A DNA stretch of 64,000 bases. Origin: Acidobacteriaceae bacterium. GTDB taxonomy: Bacteria; Acidobacteriota; Terriglobia; Terriglobales; Acidobacteriaceae. The position numbers and the translations under genes were made by a program. Each line of letters opens with the position of its first letter. Position 1 is the stretch's first letter. Shown one piece after another: positions 36,542 to 44,852 of this stretch. The stretch spans positions 31,339-95,338 of the forward strand of contig JAJPKO010000026.1 in the NCBI GenBank assembly GCA_021323655.1, given 5' to 3'. A model generated the notes under the pieces. The model had not been told where the DNA came from. It searched no databases and saw only the letters and a program-made list of their open reading frames with translations.

Positions 36542-37996
36542 GTGCAGTCGCTTGAGAAAAACGAGACCGCTGGAGATCTGCGGCCCTTATGCGTGGACCT
36601 GGATGGCACGCTCATCAAGAGCGATACGCTGGCGGACTTGTTTTTTGCCCTCCTTCGGACACACCCGCTTCAGGCCTGGAAGGCATTCTTCTGGTTCCTC
36701 AAGGGCAAGGCCGTTCTCAAGTCCCGCATCAGCAGCCTGGTCTCACTCGATGCGGCACATCTTCCTTATAACCGGCCCCTTCTGGGCTTTCTGGCACAGG
36801 AGCACAGCCGCGGGCGCCGCCTCCTGCTGGCTACTGGCGCGGATGGGCGTGTGGCAGAGCAAATCGCGGCGCATCTGGGCATGTTTGACGGCATCCTGGC
36901 CAGCGACGGGCAGACCAATGTGACCGGAAACCATAAGCTCGCTGGTCTCCGGGCCCGCTTTGCGGAAAGCGGCTTTGATTACATCGGTAATGCGCGCGCT
37001 GACTTGCCTCTTCTGCAGCATGCCGTCGAGCCTATGCTGGCCAACCCGCGCGCGGCCCTGCTGGCACAGGCCAGGTCAAAGAACATCCCCATCACCCGCA
37101 CTTTTATGGACCGGGCTCCCCGGCGGACCGCCTTTGTGCGGGCAGTCCGGCCGTACCAGTGGGCCAAAAATGTGCTCGTGTTTGTTCCGCTGCTGCTGGC
37201 ACACACGCTCAGGCTGCCTCTCATCCTCAATACGCTGCTCGCCTTTGCCTGCTTCAGCCTGTGCGCGTCCGCCAGCTACATCATCAACGACATGCTGGAC
37301 ATGGAGTCAGACCGGCGCCATCCCACCAAACGCCTCCGCCCCTTCGCTGCCGGAGATTTGCAGGCATCCACTGGCACCGCCATCAGCGCGCTCTTTCTTG
37401 TGCTTGCCTTTGCGGCGGCAGGGCTGTGGCTGCCTGTCGCATTCAGCGGATGGCTCGCGATCTACCTTGTCACCACGCTCGCCTATTCGCTGGCGCTCAA
37501 GAAAAAGGCACTCGTGGATGTGATTGTCCTCTCCGGCCTTTACACGCTCCGTCTGCTGGCAGGCGGAGCCGCGGCCCAGACGACGGTGTCCGCCTGGCTG
37601 GCGGCGTTTTCCGCTTTCTTTTTCTTCAGCCTTGCCATGGTCAAGCGCTTCAGCGAGCTTGAAAACCTGCGGACGCAAGGGCGCGTGGCCGCTCCCGGAC
37701 GCGGCTATCGCGTCTCCGATGCCTCGCAGTTGCGCAGCTTCGGGACCGCCAGCGCCTTTGCCGCCGTCGTGGTATTTGCGCTTTACATCAACGGCGGCAA
37801 GGCCATCGCCTTATACCGCCATCCGGAACGCATGTGGCTCATCGTGCCTCTGCTCCTCTTCTGGATCAGCCGCATCTGGCTTCTCGCGGCGCGGCAGGAA
37901 ATGAATGAAGATCCCGTCATCTTTGCCGTGACCGACCGCACCAGTCTGCTCATCGGTCTGGCCGTTGCACTTATCGCTGTTTTCGCTGCTTTTTAA
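36542..37996 (+). CDS. HAD-family phosphatase-like domain fused to a UbiA-type prenyltransferase
   Basis: 484 residues, GTG start after AAGAAG. Residues 14-185 form a HAD domain with motif I D19-x-D21 (CVDLDGTLIKSD), LLLATGADGRVAEQIA and the acidic motif IGNARADLPLL. The remainder is a UbiA-family integral membrane domain of about eight or nine helices. Its first Asp-rich motif is intact (NDMLDMESDRRHPTKR); KKKALVDVIVLSGLYTLRLLAGG occupies the second conserved region. The closest functional idea is decaprenyl-phosphate phosphoribosyltransferase, whose product is dephosphorylated in arabinogalactan synthesis, so a fused phosphatase would make sense; the acceptor and donor here are unknown. It stands alone between two efflux operons. 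Confidence 0.85.
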   Translation: MQSLEKNETAGDLRPLCVDLDGTLIKSDTLADLFFALLRTHPLQAWKAFFWFLKGKAVLKSRISSLVSLDAAHLPYNRPLLGFLAQEHSRGRRLLLATGADGRVAEQIAAHLGMFDGILASDGQTNVTGNHKLAGLRARFAESGFDYIGNARADLPLLQHAVEPMLANPRAALLAQARSKNIPITRTFMDRAPRRTAFVRAVRPYQWAKNVLVFVPLLLAHTLRLPLILNTLLAFACFSLCASASYIINDMLDMESDRRHPTKRLRPFAAGDLQASTGTAISALFLVLAFAAAGLWLPVAFSGWLAIYLVTTLAYSLALKKKALVDVIVLSGLYTLRLLAGGAAAQTTVSAWLAAFSAFFFFSLAMVKRFSELENLRTQGRVAAPGRGYRVSDASQLRSFGTASAFAAVVVFALYINGGKAIALYRHPERMWLIVPLLLFWISRIWLLAARQEMNEDPVIFAVTDRTSLLIGLAVALIAVFAAF

Positions 37997-37998
37997 GG

Positions 37999-38026
37999 CT
38001 GGCCCCGGATCGGGTGCGAGGGCCAG
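37999..38026 (+). terminator. Hairpin after the HAD-UbiA gene, terminator candidate
   Basis: Arms CTGGCCC and GGGCCAG enclose 14 nt that contain a second small CCCG/CGGG pairing; CTTTTT occurs about ten bases further on. It starts three bases after the stop codon of the HAD-UbiA gene. Confidence 0.45.
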
Positions 38027-38215
38027 GAACTTCGGCTTTTTCACCTTCACAGCCGTCTACTCTAAAATGGAAGTTCGTTCGATTTCTGCAATGTCATTTT
38101 GTCCGGCAGGGTCTACGGAGAAAACTGGGGCCTGTCTGCTTTCTTCTGGTTTGTAACCAATAGCCACCCGTTCAGGTCGCGCGCTCGCGCCGGCCGCAGG
38201 AGAGATTGACGAGCC

Positions 38216-41200
38216 ATGTGGATTGTTCGCCTCGCGCTGCGACGGCCCTACACGTTTGCTGTTTTTGCTCTGCTTTTGATGATCCTTGGTCCGGTGGCCA
38301 TTCTGCGCACGCCTACGGACATCTTCCCCAATATTGATATTCCTGTGGTGGCCATTGTCTGGAACTATACCGGCCTTTCTCCGGAGCAGATGGCGCAGCG
38401 CATCGTCTACCAGAGCGAGCGCTCGCTGACCACCACCGTCAACGACATTGAGCACATCGAGTCGCAGTCGCTCAATGGCATGGGCATCATCAAGATATTC
38501 TTCCAGCCCAAAGTCAATATCGCCATGGCCGTCGCCCAGGTCACCTCCATCGTACAGACGCAGTTGCACCAGTTGCCCCAGGGCACACAGCCGCCCCTTG
38601 TTCTGCAATACAGCGCATCGAGCGTCCCGATCCTTCAGCTTGGGCTTTCCGGCGAGGGCCTGTCAGAACAGCAGCTCAACGACTACGCGCTCAACTTCGT
38701 CCGCATCCAGTTGGTCACCATCAATGGCGTTGGCATTCCCTACCCTTACGGCGGAAAACAGCGCCAGATCCAGGTGGACCTGGACCTTCCCGCGCTGCAG
38801 TCCAAAGGTCTTTCGCCCGCCGACGTCACCAGCACCATCGCCAACCAGAACCTGATCCTGCCGTCCGGCACCACGAAGATCGGCCAGTTCGAGTATCAGA
38901 TCGAAACCAACAGCGCCCCGGAGAGCATCCAGGAGCTGAACAACCTCCCCATTCGCGCCGTAAACGGCAGCATGGTCTACATCCGCGACGTGGCCCATGT
39001 GCGTGATGGCTTCCCGCCGCAGACAAACGTCGTACGCGTAGACGGCCAGCGCGCTTCCCTGCTGAGCATCATTAAGACAGGCGATGCCTCAACGCTGGAC
39101 ATCGTGAAAGGTGTCCGGGAAAAGCTTCCCGTCCTCAAATCGCAGCTTCCGCCACAACTGCGCATCGTTCCTCTCGCGGACCAGTCCATCTTTGTGCGCG
39201 CCGCCATTACTGGCGTCGTCCGCGAGGCGCTGATTGCCGCCTGCCTCACGGCCATCATGATCCTCATTTTTCTGGGGAGCTGGCGCAGTACAGTCATCAT
39301 CGCCGTCTCCATTCCGCTCTCCATTCTCACCTCGATCCTTGTTCTCAGCGCCCTCGGTGAAACGATCAACATCATGACGCTCGGAGGCCTGGCGCTTGCG
39401 GTCGGCATCCTTGTAGATGACGCCACCGTCGAAATCGAGAACATCAACCGCAATCTCGAACAGGGCAAGGCCATCGAACAGGCCATCCTTGACGGCGCAG
39501 CGCAGATTGCCGTGCCCGCCTTTGTCGCCACCATCTCCATCTGCATCGTCTTTGTGCCCATGTTCTTCCTCACCGGCGTGGCCCGCTATCTCTTTGTGCC
39601 GCTCGCGGAAGCCGTGGTCTTCGCCATGCTCGCCTCCTACCTGCTCTCGCGCACCGTCGTGCCGACCATGGCGAAATATCTTCTCCAGGAGCACAGTGAC
39701 GAGGATGCCGAGCGCAGGCAGCAGAGCCGCAATCCTCTGGTACGCTTCCAGCTTGCCTTTGAGCGCGGATTTGAACGTGTCCGCCGCTTCTACTTCGGAC
39801 TGCTGCAGATGTGCATGGCGCACGCGGCAGTCTTTATGGTGCTCTTTATCGTTTTCTGTCTCGGTTCCGCGGCCCTGCTCTTTCCCTTTCTCGGCGAAGA
39901 CTTCTTCCCGCCCGTGGATGCTGGCCAGTTCAAGATGCACCTCCGCGCGCATACCGGCACGCGCATTGAAGAGACCGCGCGGCTCTGTGACGAAGTAGAC
40001 AGCACCATCCGCGAAGTCATTCCCAAAAGCGAGCTGGTCACCATCATTGACAACATCGGCCTGCCCTACAGCGGCATCAACACCACCTACAGCAATTCAG
40101 CCGTCATCGGCCCTGCCGACGCCGACATTCAGGTCTCGCTCACCGAGCACCATCACCCCACCGCAGACTACGTGCAGAAGCTGCGCTCCGTACTGGCACA
40201 GCGCTTTCCCGGCGTCACTTTCTATGAGCTGCCCACCGATATGGTCACGCAGATTCTCAACTTCGGCCTGCCCGCGCCCATTGATATTCAAATCGTCGGC
40301 CATGACCTTCAGGGAAATCGCGCCTTCGCTGAGCGATTGCTGAACCGTGTCAAGTACGTTGCCGGCACGGCCGACATGCGCATCCAGCAGCCTTTTAACA
40401 ACCCGCGCCTCACCATTGATGTGGACCGCACCAGGGCCGAACAGATGGGCCTCGTGCAGCAAAATGTCGCGCAAAGCCTGCTGATCTCCACCAGCGGCAG
40501 CTTCCAGACCTCGCCCAATTTCTGGCTCAATCCCCGGACCGGCGTGAGCTACAGCATCGCTGTTCAGGCACCGCAATACTCGCTGGACACGATGCAGGAC
40601 CTCGAGAACATTCCCGTCACACCTAGCGGATCAGCCGCCACAACTGCCGCTGCGGCAGCCAGCAATGGAGCAGGCGGGCCGCAATTGGCCTCCGGCATGC
40701 CCATGGGCGGCAAGCCTGTACAGATATTAGGGAATCTCGCATCCATTGCCCCCGGCTCTGAGATGGGCACCGAATCGCATTATGACATCGCGCCTGTCAT
40801 TGATATCTATGGCAACGTGGTCAACAGTGACCTCGCCAGCGTCAACAAGCAGATCGAGCAGATCATCGGGCAGATGAAAGGCCAGCTTCCGCGCGGATCG
40901 CAGATCGTCGTCCGCGGCCAGATACAGACCATGCGCACTTCCTTCATCGGTTTGCTCGGCGGACTCATCTTTTCCGTCGTGCTGGTTTACCTGCTCATCG
41001 TCGTCAACTTCCAGTCGTGGATAGACCCCTTCATCGTCATCTCCGCCCTGCCTGCCGCCCTATGCGGGATCATCTGGTTCCTGTTTCTTACCCATACGCA
41101 CATCAGCGTTCCCGCGCTCACAGGCGCCATCATGTGCATGGGCGTGGCCACATCAAACTCCATTCTGGTCATCAGTTTTGCGCGTGAGCGCCTGGAAGAA

Positions 41201-41500
41201 AACGTAGGCGATGCTCCTGCTGCAGCCCTGTCTGCCGGATTCACCCGCTTCCGCCCTGTGCTCATGACGGCCCTTGCCATGATCATCGGCATGGCACCCA
41301 TGGCCCTCGGGCTCGGCGAAGGCGGTGAGCAGAATGCGCCTCTGGGACGCGCTGTTATCGGCGGCCTCTTGTTTGCCACCGTCTCTACACTGTTCTTTGT
41401 CCCCACCTTCTTCAGCGTGCTGCATGGATGGCTGGAGCGCAGGCGCAGGCACAAGCAGCACGCATCAGGAGAACCAGCGGAAGGATTAAGCCATGAGTAA
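38216..41500 (+). CDS. RND efflux permease (third pump, with own adaptor and outer membrane factor)
   Basis: 1094 residues starting MWIVRLALRRPYTFAVFALLLM. The TM4 proton-relay Asp pair is in VGILVDDATVEIENINRNLE. TPTDIFPNIDIPVVAIVWNY and LNGMGIIKIFFQP set it apart from the two HAE1 permeases on the other strand; it belongs to a diverged RND clade frequent in acidobacteria and some proteobacteria. Residues about 802-835 of the second periplasmic loop contain an Ala/Gly/Pro-rich insert (ATTAAAAASNGAGGPQLASG) not expected in the family. AGGAGAG precedes the ATG at a spacing of about 10 nt. The stop overlaps the adaptor start by 8 nt. Substrate unknown. Confidence 0.92.
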   Translation: MWIVRLALRRPYTFAVFALLLMILGPVAILRTPTDIFPNIDIPVVAIVWNYTGLSPEQMAQRIVYQSERSLTTTVNDIEHIESQSLNGMGIIKIFFQPKVNIAMAVAQVTSIVQTQLHQLPQGTQPPLVLQYSASSVPILQLGLSGEGLSEQQLNDYALNFVRIQLVTINGVGIPYPYGGKQRQIQVDLDLPALQSKGLSPADVTSTIANQNLILPSGTTKIGQFEYQIETNSAPESIQELNNLPIRAVNGSMVYIRDVAHVRDGFPPQTNVVRVDGQRASLLSIIKTGDASTLDIVKGVREKLPVLKSQLPPQLRIVPLADQSIFVRAAITGVVREALIAACLTAIMILIFLGSWRSTVIIAVSIPLSILTSILVLSALGETINIMTLGGLALAVGILVDDATVEIENINRNLEQGKAIEQAILDGAAQIAVPAFVATISICIVFVPMFFLTGVARYLFVPLAEAVVFAMLASYLLSRTVVPTMAKYLLQEHSDEDAERRQQSRNPLVRFQLAFERGFERVRRFYFGLLQMCMAHAAVFMVLFIVFCLGSAALLFPFLGEDFFPPVDAGQFKMHLRAHTGTRIEETARLCDEVDSTIREVIPKSELVTIIDNIGLPYSGINTTYSNSAVIGPADADIQVSLTEHHHPTADYVQKLRSVLAQRFPGVTFYELPTDMVTQILNFGLPAPIDIQIVGHDLQGNRAFAERLLNRVKYVAGTADMRIQQPFNNPRLTIDVDRTRAEQMGLVQQNVAQSLLISTSGSFQTSPNFWLNPRTGVSYSIAVQAPQYSLDTMQDLENIPVTPSGSAATTAAAAASNGAGGPQLASGMPMGGKPVQILGNLASIAPGSEMGTESHYDIAPVIDIYGNVVNSDLASVNKQIEQIIGQMKGQLPRGSQIVVRGQIQTMRTSFIGLLGGLIFSVVLVYLLIVVNFQSWIDPFIVISALPAALCGIIWFLFLTHTHISVPALTGAIMCMGVATSNSILVISFARERLEENVGDAPAAALSAGFTRFRPVLMTALAMIIGMAPMALGLGEGGEQNAPLGRAVIGGLLFATVSTLFFVPTFFSVLHGWLERRRRHKQHASGEPAEGLSHE

Positions 41501-42686
41501 CGAACCACAACCCCAGCAGACACCACCCCCTCTTTCGCGCGGGACCGTGATCGTCCTTCTCATTGTGTTTCTGGTTGCCGCCGTCATCGCGGCCATCGCC
41601 GGCATCCTTCCCCGCCTGCACGCACGCAGGCAACTGCAGGAGGAGACCAACCAGCTCGCCGCCCCGGACGTGCAGGTGGCCGCACCACAACTCGGCGCAC
41701 CGGCAGAGGAAGTCATCCTGCCCGGCAACATCTTTGCATACGTGGATGCGCCCATTTACGCCCGCACCAACGGCTATCTCAAAAAGTGGTACTTCGACAT
41801 TGGCGCGCACGTGAAAAAGGGCCAGCTTCTGGCCGAGATTGAAAGCCCCGAAGTAGACCAGCAACTGGCCCAGGCAAAGGCCGACCTGCTCACTGCGGAA
41901 GCCAATGCAAAATACGCGCAGGCGACCGCCTCCCGCTATCAGGACCTGGTAAAAAGCAACGCCGTCTCGCGCCAGGACACTGAGAACTTCACCACTCAGG
42001 CATCCGCGTCCAATACGCAGGTAAAGTCCGCGATGGCCAACGTGCAGCGCCTTCAGCAACTCGTCTCATTTGAGAAAGTGTATGCGCCCTTTGACGGCGT
42101 GGTGACCGCCCGCGGTGTAGACATCGGCCAGCTCATTGATGCCGGGGCCAACAGAGAGCTCTTCCACCTCGCAGATGAACACATCCTGCGCGTCTATGTG
42201 AATGTGCCGCAGGTCTACTCGCTTGCCTGCAAGCCCGGAGTCACCGCGGACCTCACTTTTGTGGAATATCCGGGACGCACCTTTCAGGGAAAGATCGTGC
42301 GCACCGCCAAAGCGATTGATCCAACCTCGCGCACACTGCTTGTAGAAGTAGATGTAGACAACCGGAAAGGTGAACTGGTGCCCGGGGCCTATGTCCAGGT
42401 CCGCTTCAGGCTGCAAAGCCCGGTGCGCTCGCTCATCGTTCCCGTGCCCGCCTTGCTCTTCCGCTCAGAGGGCCTGCGCATTGCCATCATCGAAGGCAAC
42501 AAAGCAAAGCTCGTGCCCATCACCATTGGCCGCGACGACGGTCGCGTGGTCGAAGTCACCGCCGGCCTGCATCCTGAAGACCAGGTCATCCAGAACCCGC
42601 CCGACTCCATCATTGACGGTGAAGTGGTGCATGTGGTGCAGCCCCGCCAGCAGAATCCGCAGGCGCGGCAGAGCGGAGGCGAGTAG
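41493..42686 (+). CDS. RND efflux periplasmic adaptor (membrane fusion protein)
   Basis: 397 residues. N-terminal membrane anchor (TVIVLLIVFLVAAVIAAIAGILP), then lipoyl half VILPGNIFAYVDAPIYARTNGYL, a coiled-coil hairpin (QQLAQAKADLLTAEANAKYAQA), second lipoyl half (YAPFDGVVTARGVDIGQLI) and a beta-barrel/membrane-proximal part ending in EGNKAKLVPITIGRDDGRVVEV. It links the overlapping RND permease to the outer membrane factor encoded 3 nt downstream. The gene overlaps the permease by 8 nt, implying coupling. Confidence 0.93.
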   Translation: MSNEPQPQQTPPPLSRGTVIVLLIVFLVAAVIAAIAGILPRLHARRQLQEETNQLAAPDVQVAAPQLGAPAEEVILPGNIFAYVDAPIYARTNGYLKKWYFDIGAHVKKGQLLAEIESPEVDQQLAQAKADLLTAEANAKYAQATASRYQDLVKSNAVSRQDTENFTTQASASNTQVKSAMANVQRLQQLVSFEKVYAPFDGVVTARGVDIGQLIDAGANRELFHLADEHILRVYVNVPQVYSLACKPGVTADLTFVEYPGRTFQGKIVRTAKAIDPTSRTLLVEVDVDNRKGELVPGAYVQVRFRLQSPVRSLIVPVPALLFRSEGLRIAIIEGNKAKLVPITIGRDDGRVVEVTAGLHPEDQVIQNPPDSIIDGEVVHVVQPRQQNPQARQSGGE

Positions 42687-42689
42687 GCG

Positions 42690-44273
42690 ATGCGCTTTCG
42701 TTCGTCTTATCGCTCGGCCCAATACAGGAGTGCCCCACGTCGCGACTTGGAGATGTGGGCCTCAGGACGACCATGGCGCCCCATCTTTTTGCGAAGCGGA
42801 AGGATGGGAGTCCACTGTCATCCCAGGTCGGCCAGTCTTGTTCTAGCGGCCCTCTGTATTGTTCTCGCCGGATGCACCGTCGGCCCAAACTACAAACGCC
42901 CCTCTCCTCTTACGCCACCTCCGCCCGCTTTCAAAGAGGGTGCACCGCCGCCGCAGATTCCCAACGGCGGATGGAAGCAGGCCCAGCCCAATGACCAGTC
43001 TCTGCGCGGGAAGTGGTGGGAAATCTACAACGATCCGCAACTCAACGCGCTCGAAGAAAAAGTGTCCGTCTCAAACCAGACCCTGCGCGCTGCCATGGAA
43101 CAGTACTTCGCTGCGCGCGCCGCCGTGCAGACCTACCGCGCCAACTACTTCCCCACTCTGGGCGCAGGCCCTGCGCTTTCGCGGCAGCATCTTTCTCAGA
43201 ACCGCCCTACCACCGTGTCCGGATCACGATACCAGTACAACGACTTCGCCCTTACCGGTCAGGCCAGCTGGGAGCCGGACCTCTGGGGACAGGTGCGCCG
43301 CAGCGTCGAAGCCGCCCGCGCAACCGCACAGGCCTCCGCCGCCGACCTCGCAAATGTGGAACTCAGCGTCCGCTCCGAGCTGGCGCTCGATTACTTTGAG
43401 CTGCGCGGACTCGACCTGCAAAAACAACTGCTCGACAACACCGTCGCTTCTTATGCCGACTATCTCAAGCTCACCCAAGTCCGATTCAAGGGGGGCTTGG
43501 CGACCGATTCCGACGTGGCCCTGGCCCAGACCCAGCTTGAAAGCACCCGCGCGCAGGACATTGACGTGGGCGTGGCCCGGGCACAATACGAGCACGCCAT
43601 TGCGACCCTGACCGGCCAGGTAGCGTCTGCCTTCAGCCTGCCGTCAGCACCCCTGCAGCTTCCTTTGCCGCAGGTCCCCGTAGGAGTGCCTTCTGAACTG
43701 CTTGAGCGCCGGCCCGATATCGCCGGAGCGGAACGCCGCGCCAATGCCGCCAATGCGCAGATTGGCATCGCCATCGCCGCCTACTATCCCACCATCACCC
43801 TCTCTGGCGCAGGAGGTTTCGAGAGCCGCAGCCCCGGCACGTGGCTCCAGGGACCCAGCGCGTTGTGGTCACTGGGAGCGTCGGCCTCCGAGCTTCTCTT
43901 CGACGCAGGCCGCCGCCACGCCCTCACAGAAGAAGCGCGCGCCAACTACGAAGTGACCGTCGCCAACTACCGCCAGAGCGTTCTGAATGCTTTTCAGGAA
44001 GTGGAGGACAATCTCGCCGCGCTGCGCATTCTCAATCAGGAAGCAGCCACCCAGGCTGCCGCCGTTGCCGCCGCCCAGCATTCACTCGAGATCAGTACCC
44101 GCCGCTACAAACAGGGCCTGGTGGACTATCTCGAAGTGCTCACCGCGCAGACCGCGCTGTTGACCAACCAGCGCACGCAGGCCGACATTACAACCCGGCA
44201 ATTCGTCGCCAGCACACAGCTTATCAAGGCCCTCGGCGGCGGCTGGACCACCAACCAACTTCCAACTCCATAG
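42690..44273 (+). CDS. RND efflux outer membrane factor lipoprotein (NodT/OprM family)
   Basis: 527 residues from the ATG at 42690, 3 nt after the adaptor stop with GGAGG upstream. The lipobox LAGC (Cys62, or Cys24 from the in-frame ATG at 42804) lies unusually far from this start; the first 38 residues are encoded by DNA resembling an intergenic repeat, so 42804 may be the functional start although its AAGG is directly adjacent to the ATG. The mature protein shows GCTVGPNYKRP, WWEIYNDPQLNALEEK, ASWEPDLWGQVRRSVEAARA, GLATDSDVALAQTQLE, RRPDIAGAERRANAAN and YKQGLVDYLEVLTAQ, all OprM/NodT signatures. It forms the trimeric exit duct of the pump. Confidence 0.92.
   Translation: MRFRSSYRSAQYRSAPRRDLEMWASGRPWRPIFLRSGRMGVHCHPRSASLVLAALCIVLAGCTVGPNYKRPSPLTPPPPAFKEGAPPPQIPNGGWKQAQPNDQSLRGKWWEIYNDPQLNALEEKVSVSNQTLRAAMEQYFAARAAVQTYRANYFPTLGAGPALSRQHLSQNRPTTVSGSRYQYNDFALTGQASWEPDLWGQVRRSVEAARATAQASAADLANVELSVRSELALDYFELRGLDLQKQLLDNTVASYADYLKLTQVRFKGGLATDSDVALAQTQLESTRAQDIDVGVARAQYEHAIATLTGQVASAFSLPSAPLQLPLPQVPVGVPSELLERRPDIAGAERRANAANAQIGIAIAAYYPTITLSGAGGFESRSPGTWLQGPSALWSLGASASELLFDAGRRHALTEEARANYEVTVANYRQSVLNAFQEVEDNLAALRILNQEAATQAAAVAAAQHSLEISTRRYKQGLVDYLEVLTAQTALLTNQRTQADITTRQFVASTQLIKALGGGWTTNQLPTP
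42779..42809 (+). repeat. Short dispersed element related to 44324-44345 (5' side of the outer membrane factor gene)
   Basis: GCCCCATC followed by a T-rich run and GCGAA-CGG recurs almost unchanged at 44324. Here CCCATC and GATGGG arms can pair across about 17 nt. The element sits within the frame of the outer membrane factor's N-terminal extension. Confidence 0.5.
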
Positions 44274-44708
44274 GGGACAGAGGACGCTGGAGAACAGAAA
44301 AATCAGAGTAGAAGCAAAACCCGCATGCCCCATCCTTTGCGAACCGGGTTCCCGGAACACGTGGCTTTCGCGTTCTGGAGTAGGGCCTTCGCAGGATGCA
44401 GGCACCACGAAAATTTGGTCATCCTGTGCACAGCGCGGCGAAGCCGAAGGACCCTGCACACCGAGTGGTGCGCCGATCGCCTGCGCCAGCAAGGCCCTTC
44501 GCACAGGGATGTATATCCAATCGGCGCAACGGCACGAGACTTCCTGTGGAAAAAATGGATGTCAAGCCCCTCACCACCCTCACTTCGAATCAAACCCACA
44601 CAAACAAAACAACTTATGCCCAAAAGAAAGAGGGCCGGGAATTTCCACCCAATTTGTTATCCTGAATTTAACCGCAAAGATTTCCGAAAATACGCAGCAT
44701 CGAACGGC
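44274..44708. repeat. Degenerate intergenic repeat-like DNA after the efflux operon
   Basis: Contains the second GCCCCATC-TTTGCGAA element (about 44324-44340) followed by an imperfect palindrome (CCGGG/CCCGG), the inverted pair GGGCCTT (44381-44387) and AAGGCCC (44492-44498) about 105 nt apart, and between them ATCCTG ... GCGAAGCCGAAGGACC, which recalls a repeat family that I remember as common in bacterial intergenic DNA. Short frames here have no family features and are not called. From about 44530 the sequence becomes AT-rich without recognisable content up to copy B of the hairpin element. Confidence 0.45.
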
Positions 44709-44845
44709 AGACCCCTCGTAAGTGATTGAAAACACTAGATCGAACTTAACCAAAGTAGAATCAATAGGATAGCGGGGGATGATCCCCCGCTAAGTTATTG
44801 AAAAATAAGGAAGCTACTCGGACGGGAGGGAGGGGATACCCCTTC
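44709..44845 (-). repeat. Dispersed multi-hairpin element, copy B
   Basis: Reverse-complement counterpart of 10561-10701. The central palindrome lies at 44771-44791 (arms AGCGGGGGAT / ATCCCCCGCT, one central base) and is nearly perfect. Read on the minus strand it begins with GAAGGGG 7 nt after the stop codon of the TIM-barrel gene, passes through the CTAGTGTTTTCA block, and ends CTTACGAGGGGTCT. Both copies therefore follow a gene's 3' end in the same relative orientation. Confidence 0.8.
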
Positions 44846-44852
44846 AGAGACA

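Noticed and set aside
42610..42888. Minus-strand frame of 92 codons over the adaptor-OMF junction
   Set aside because: It reads through repeat-like DNA and the starts and ends of two well-supported genes; spurious frames of this type are frequent over such repeats.
44274..44708. Possible small genes in the spacer after the outer membrane factor
   Set aside because: Short frames in several phases over repeat-like sequence, with no ribosome binding site or protein family.
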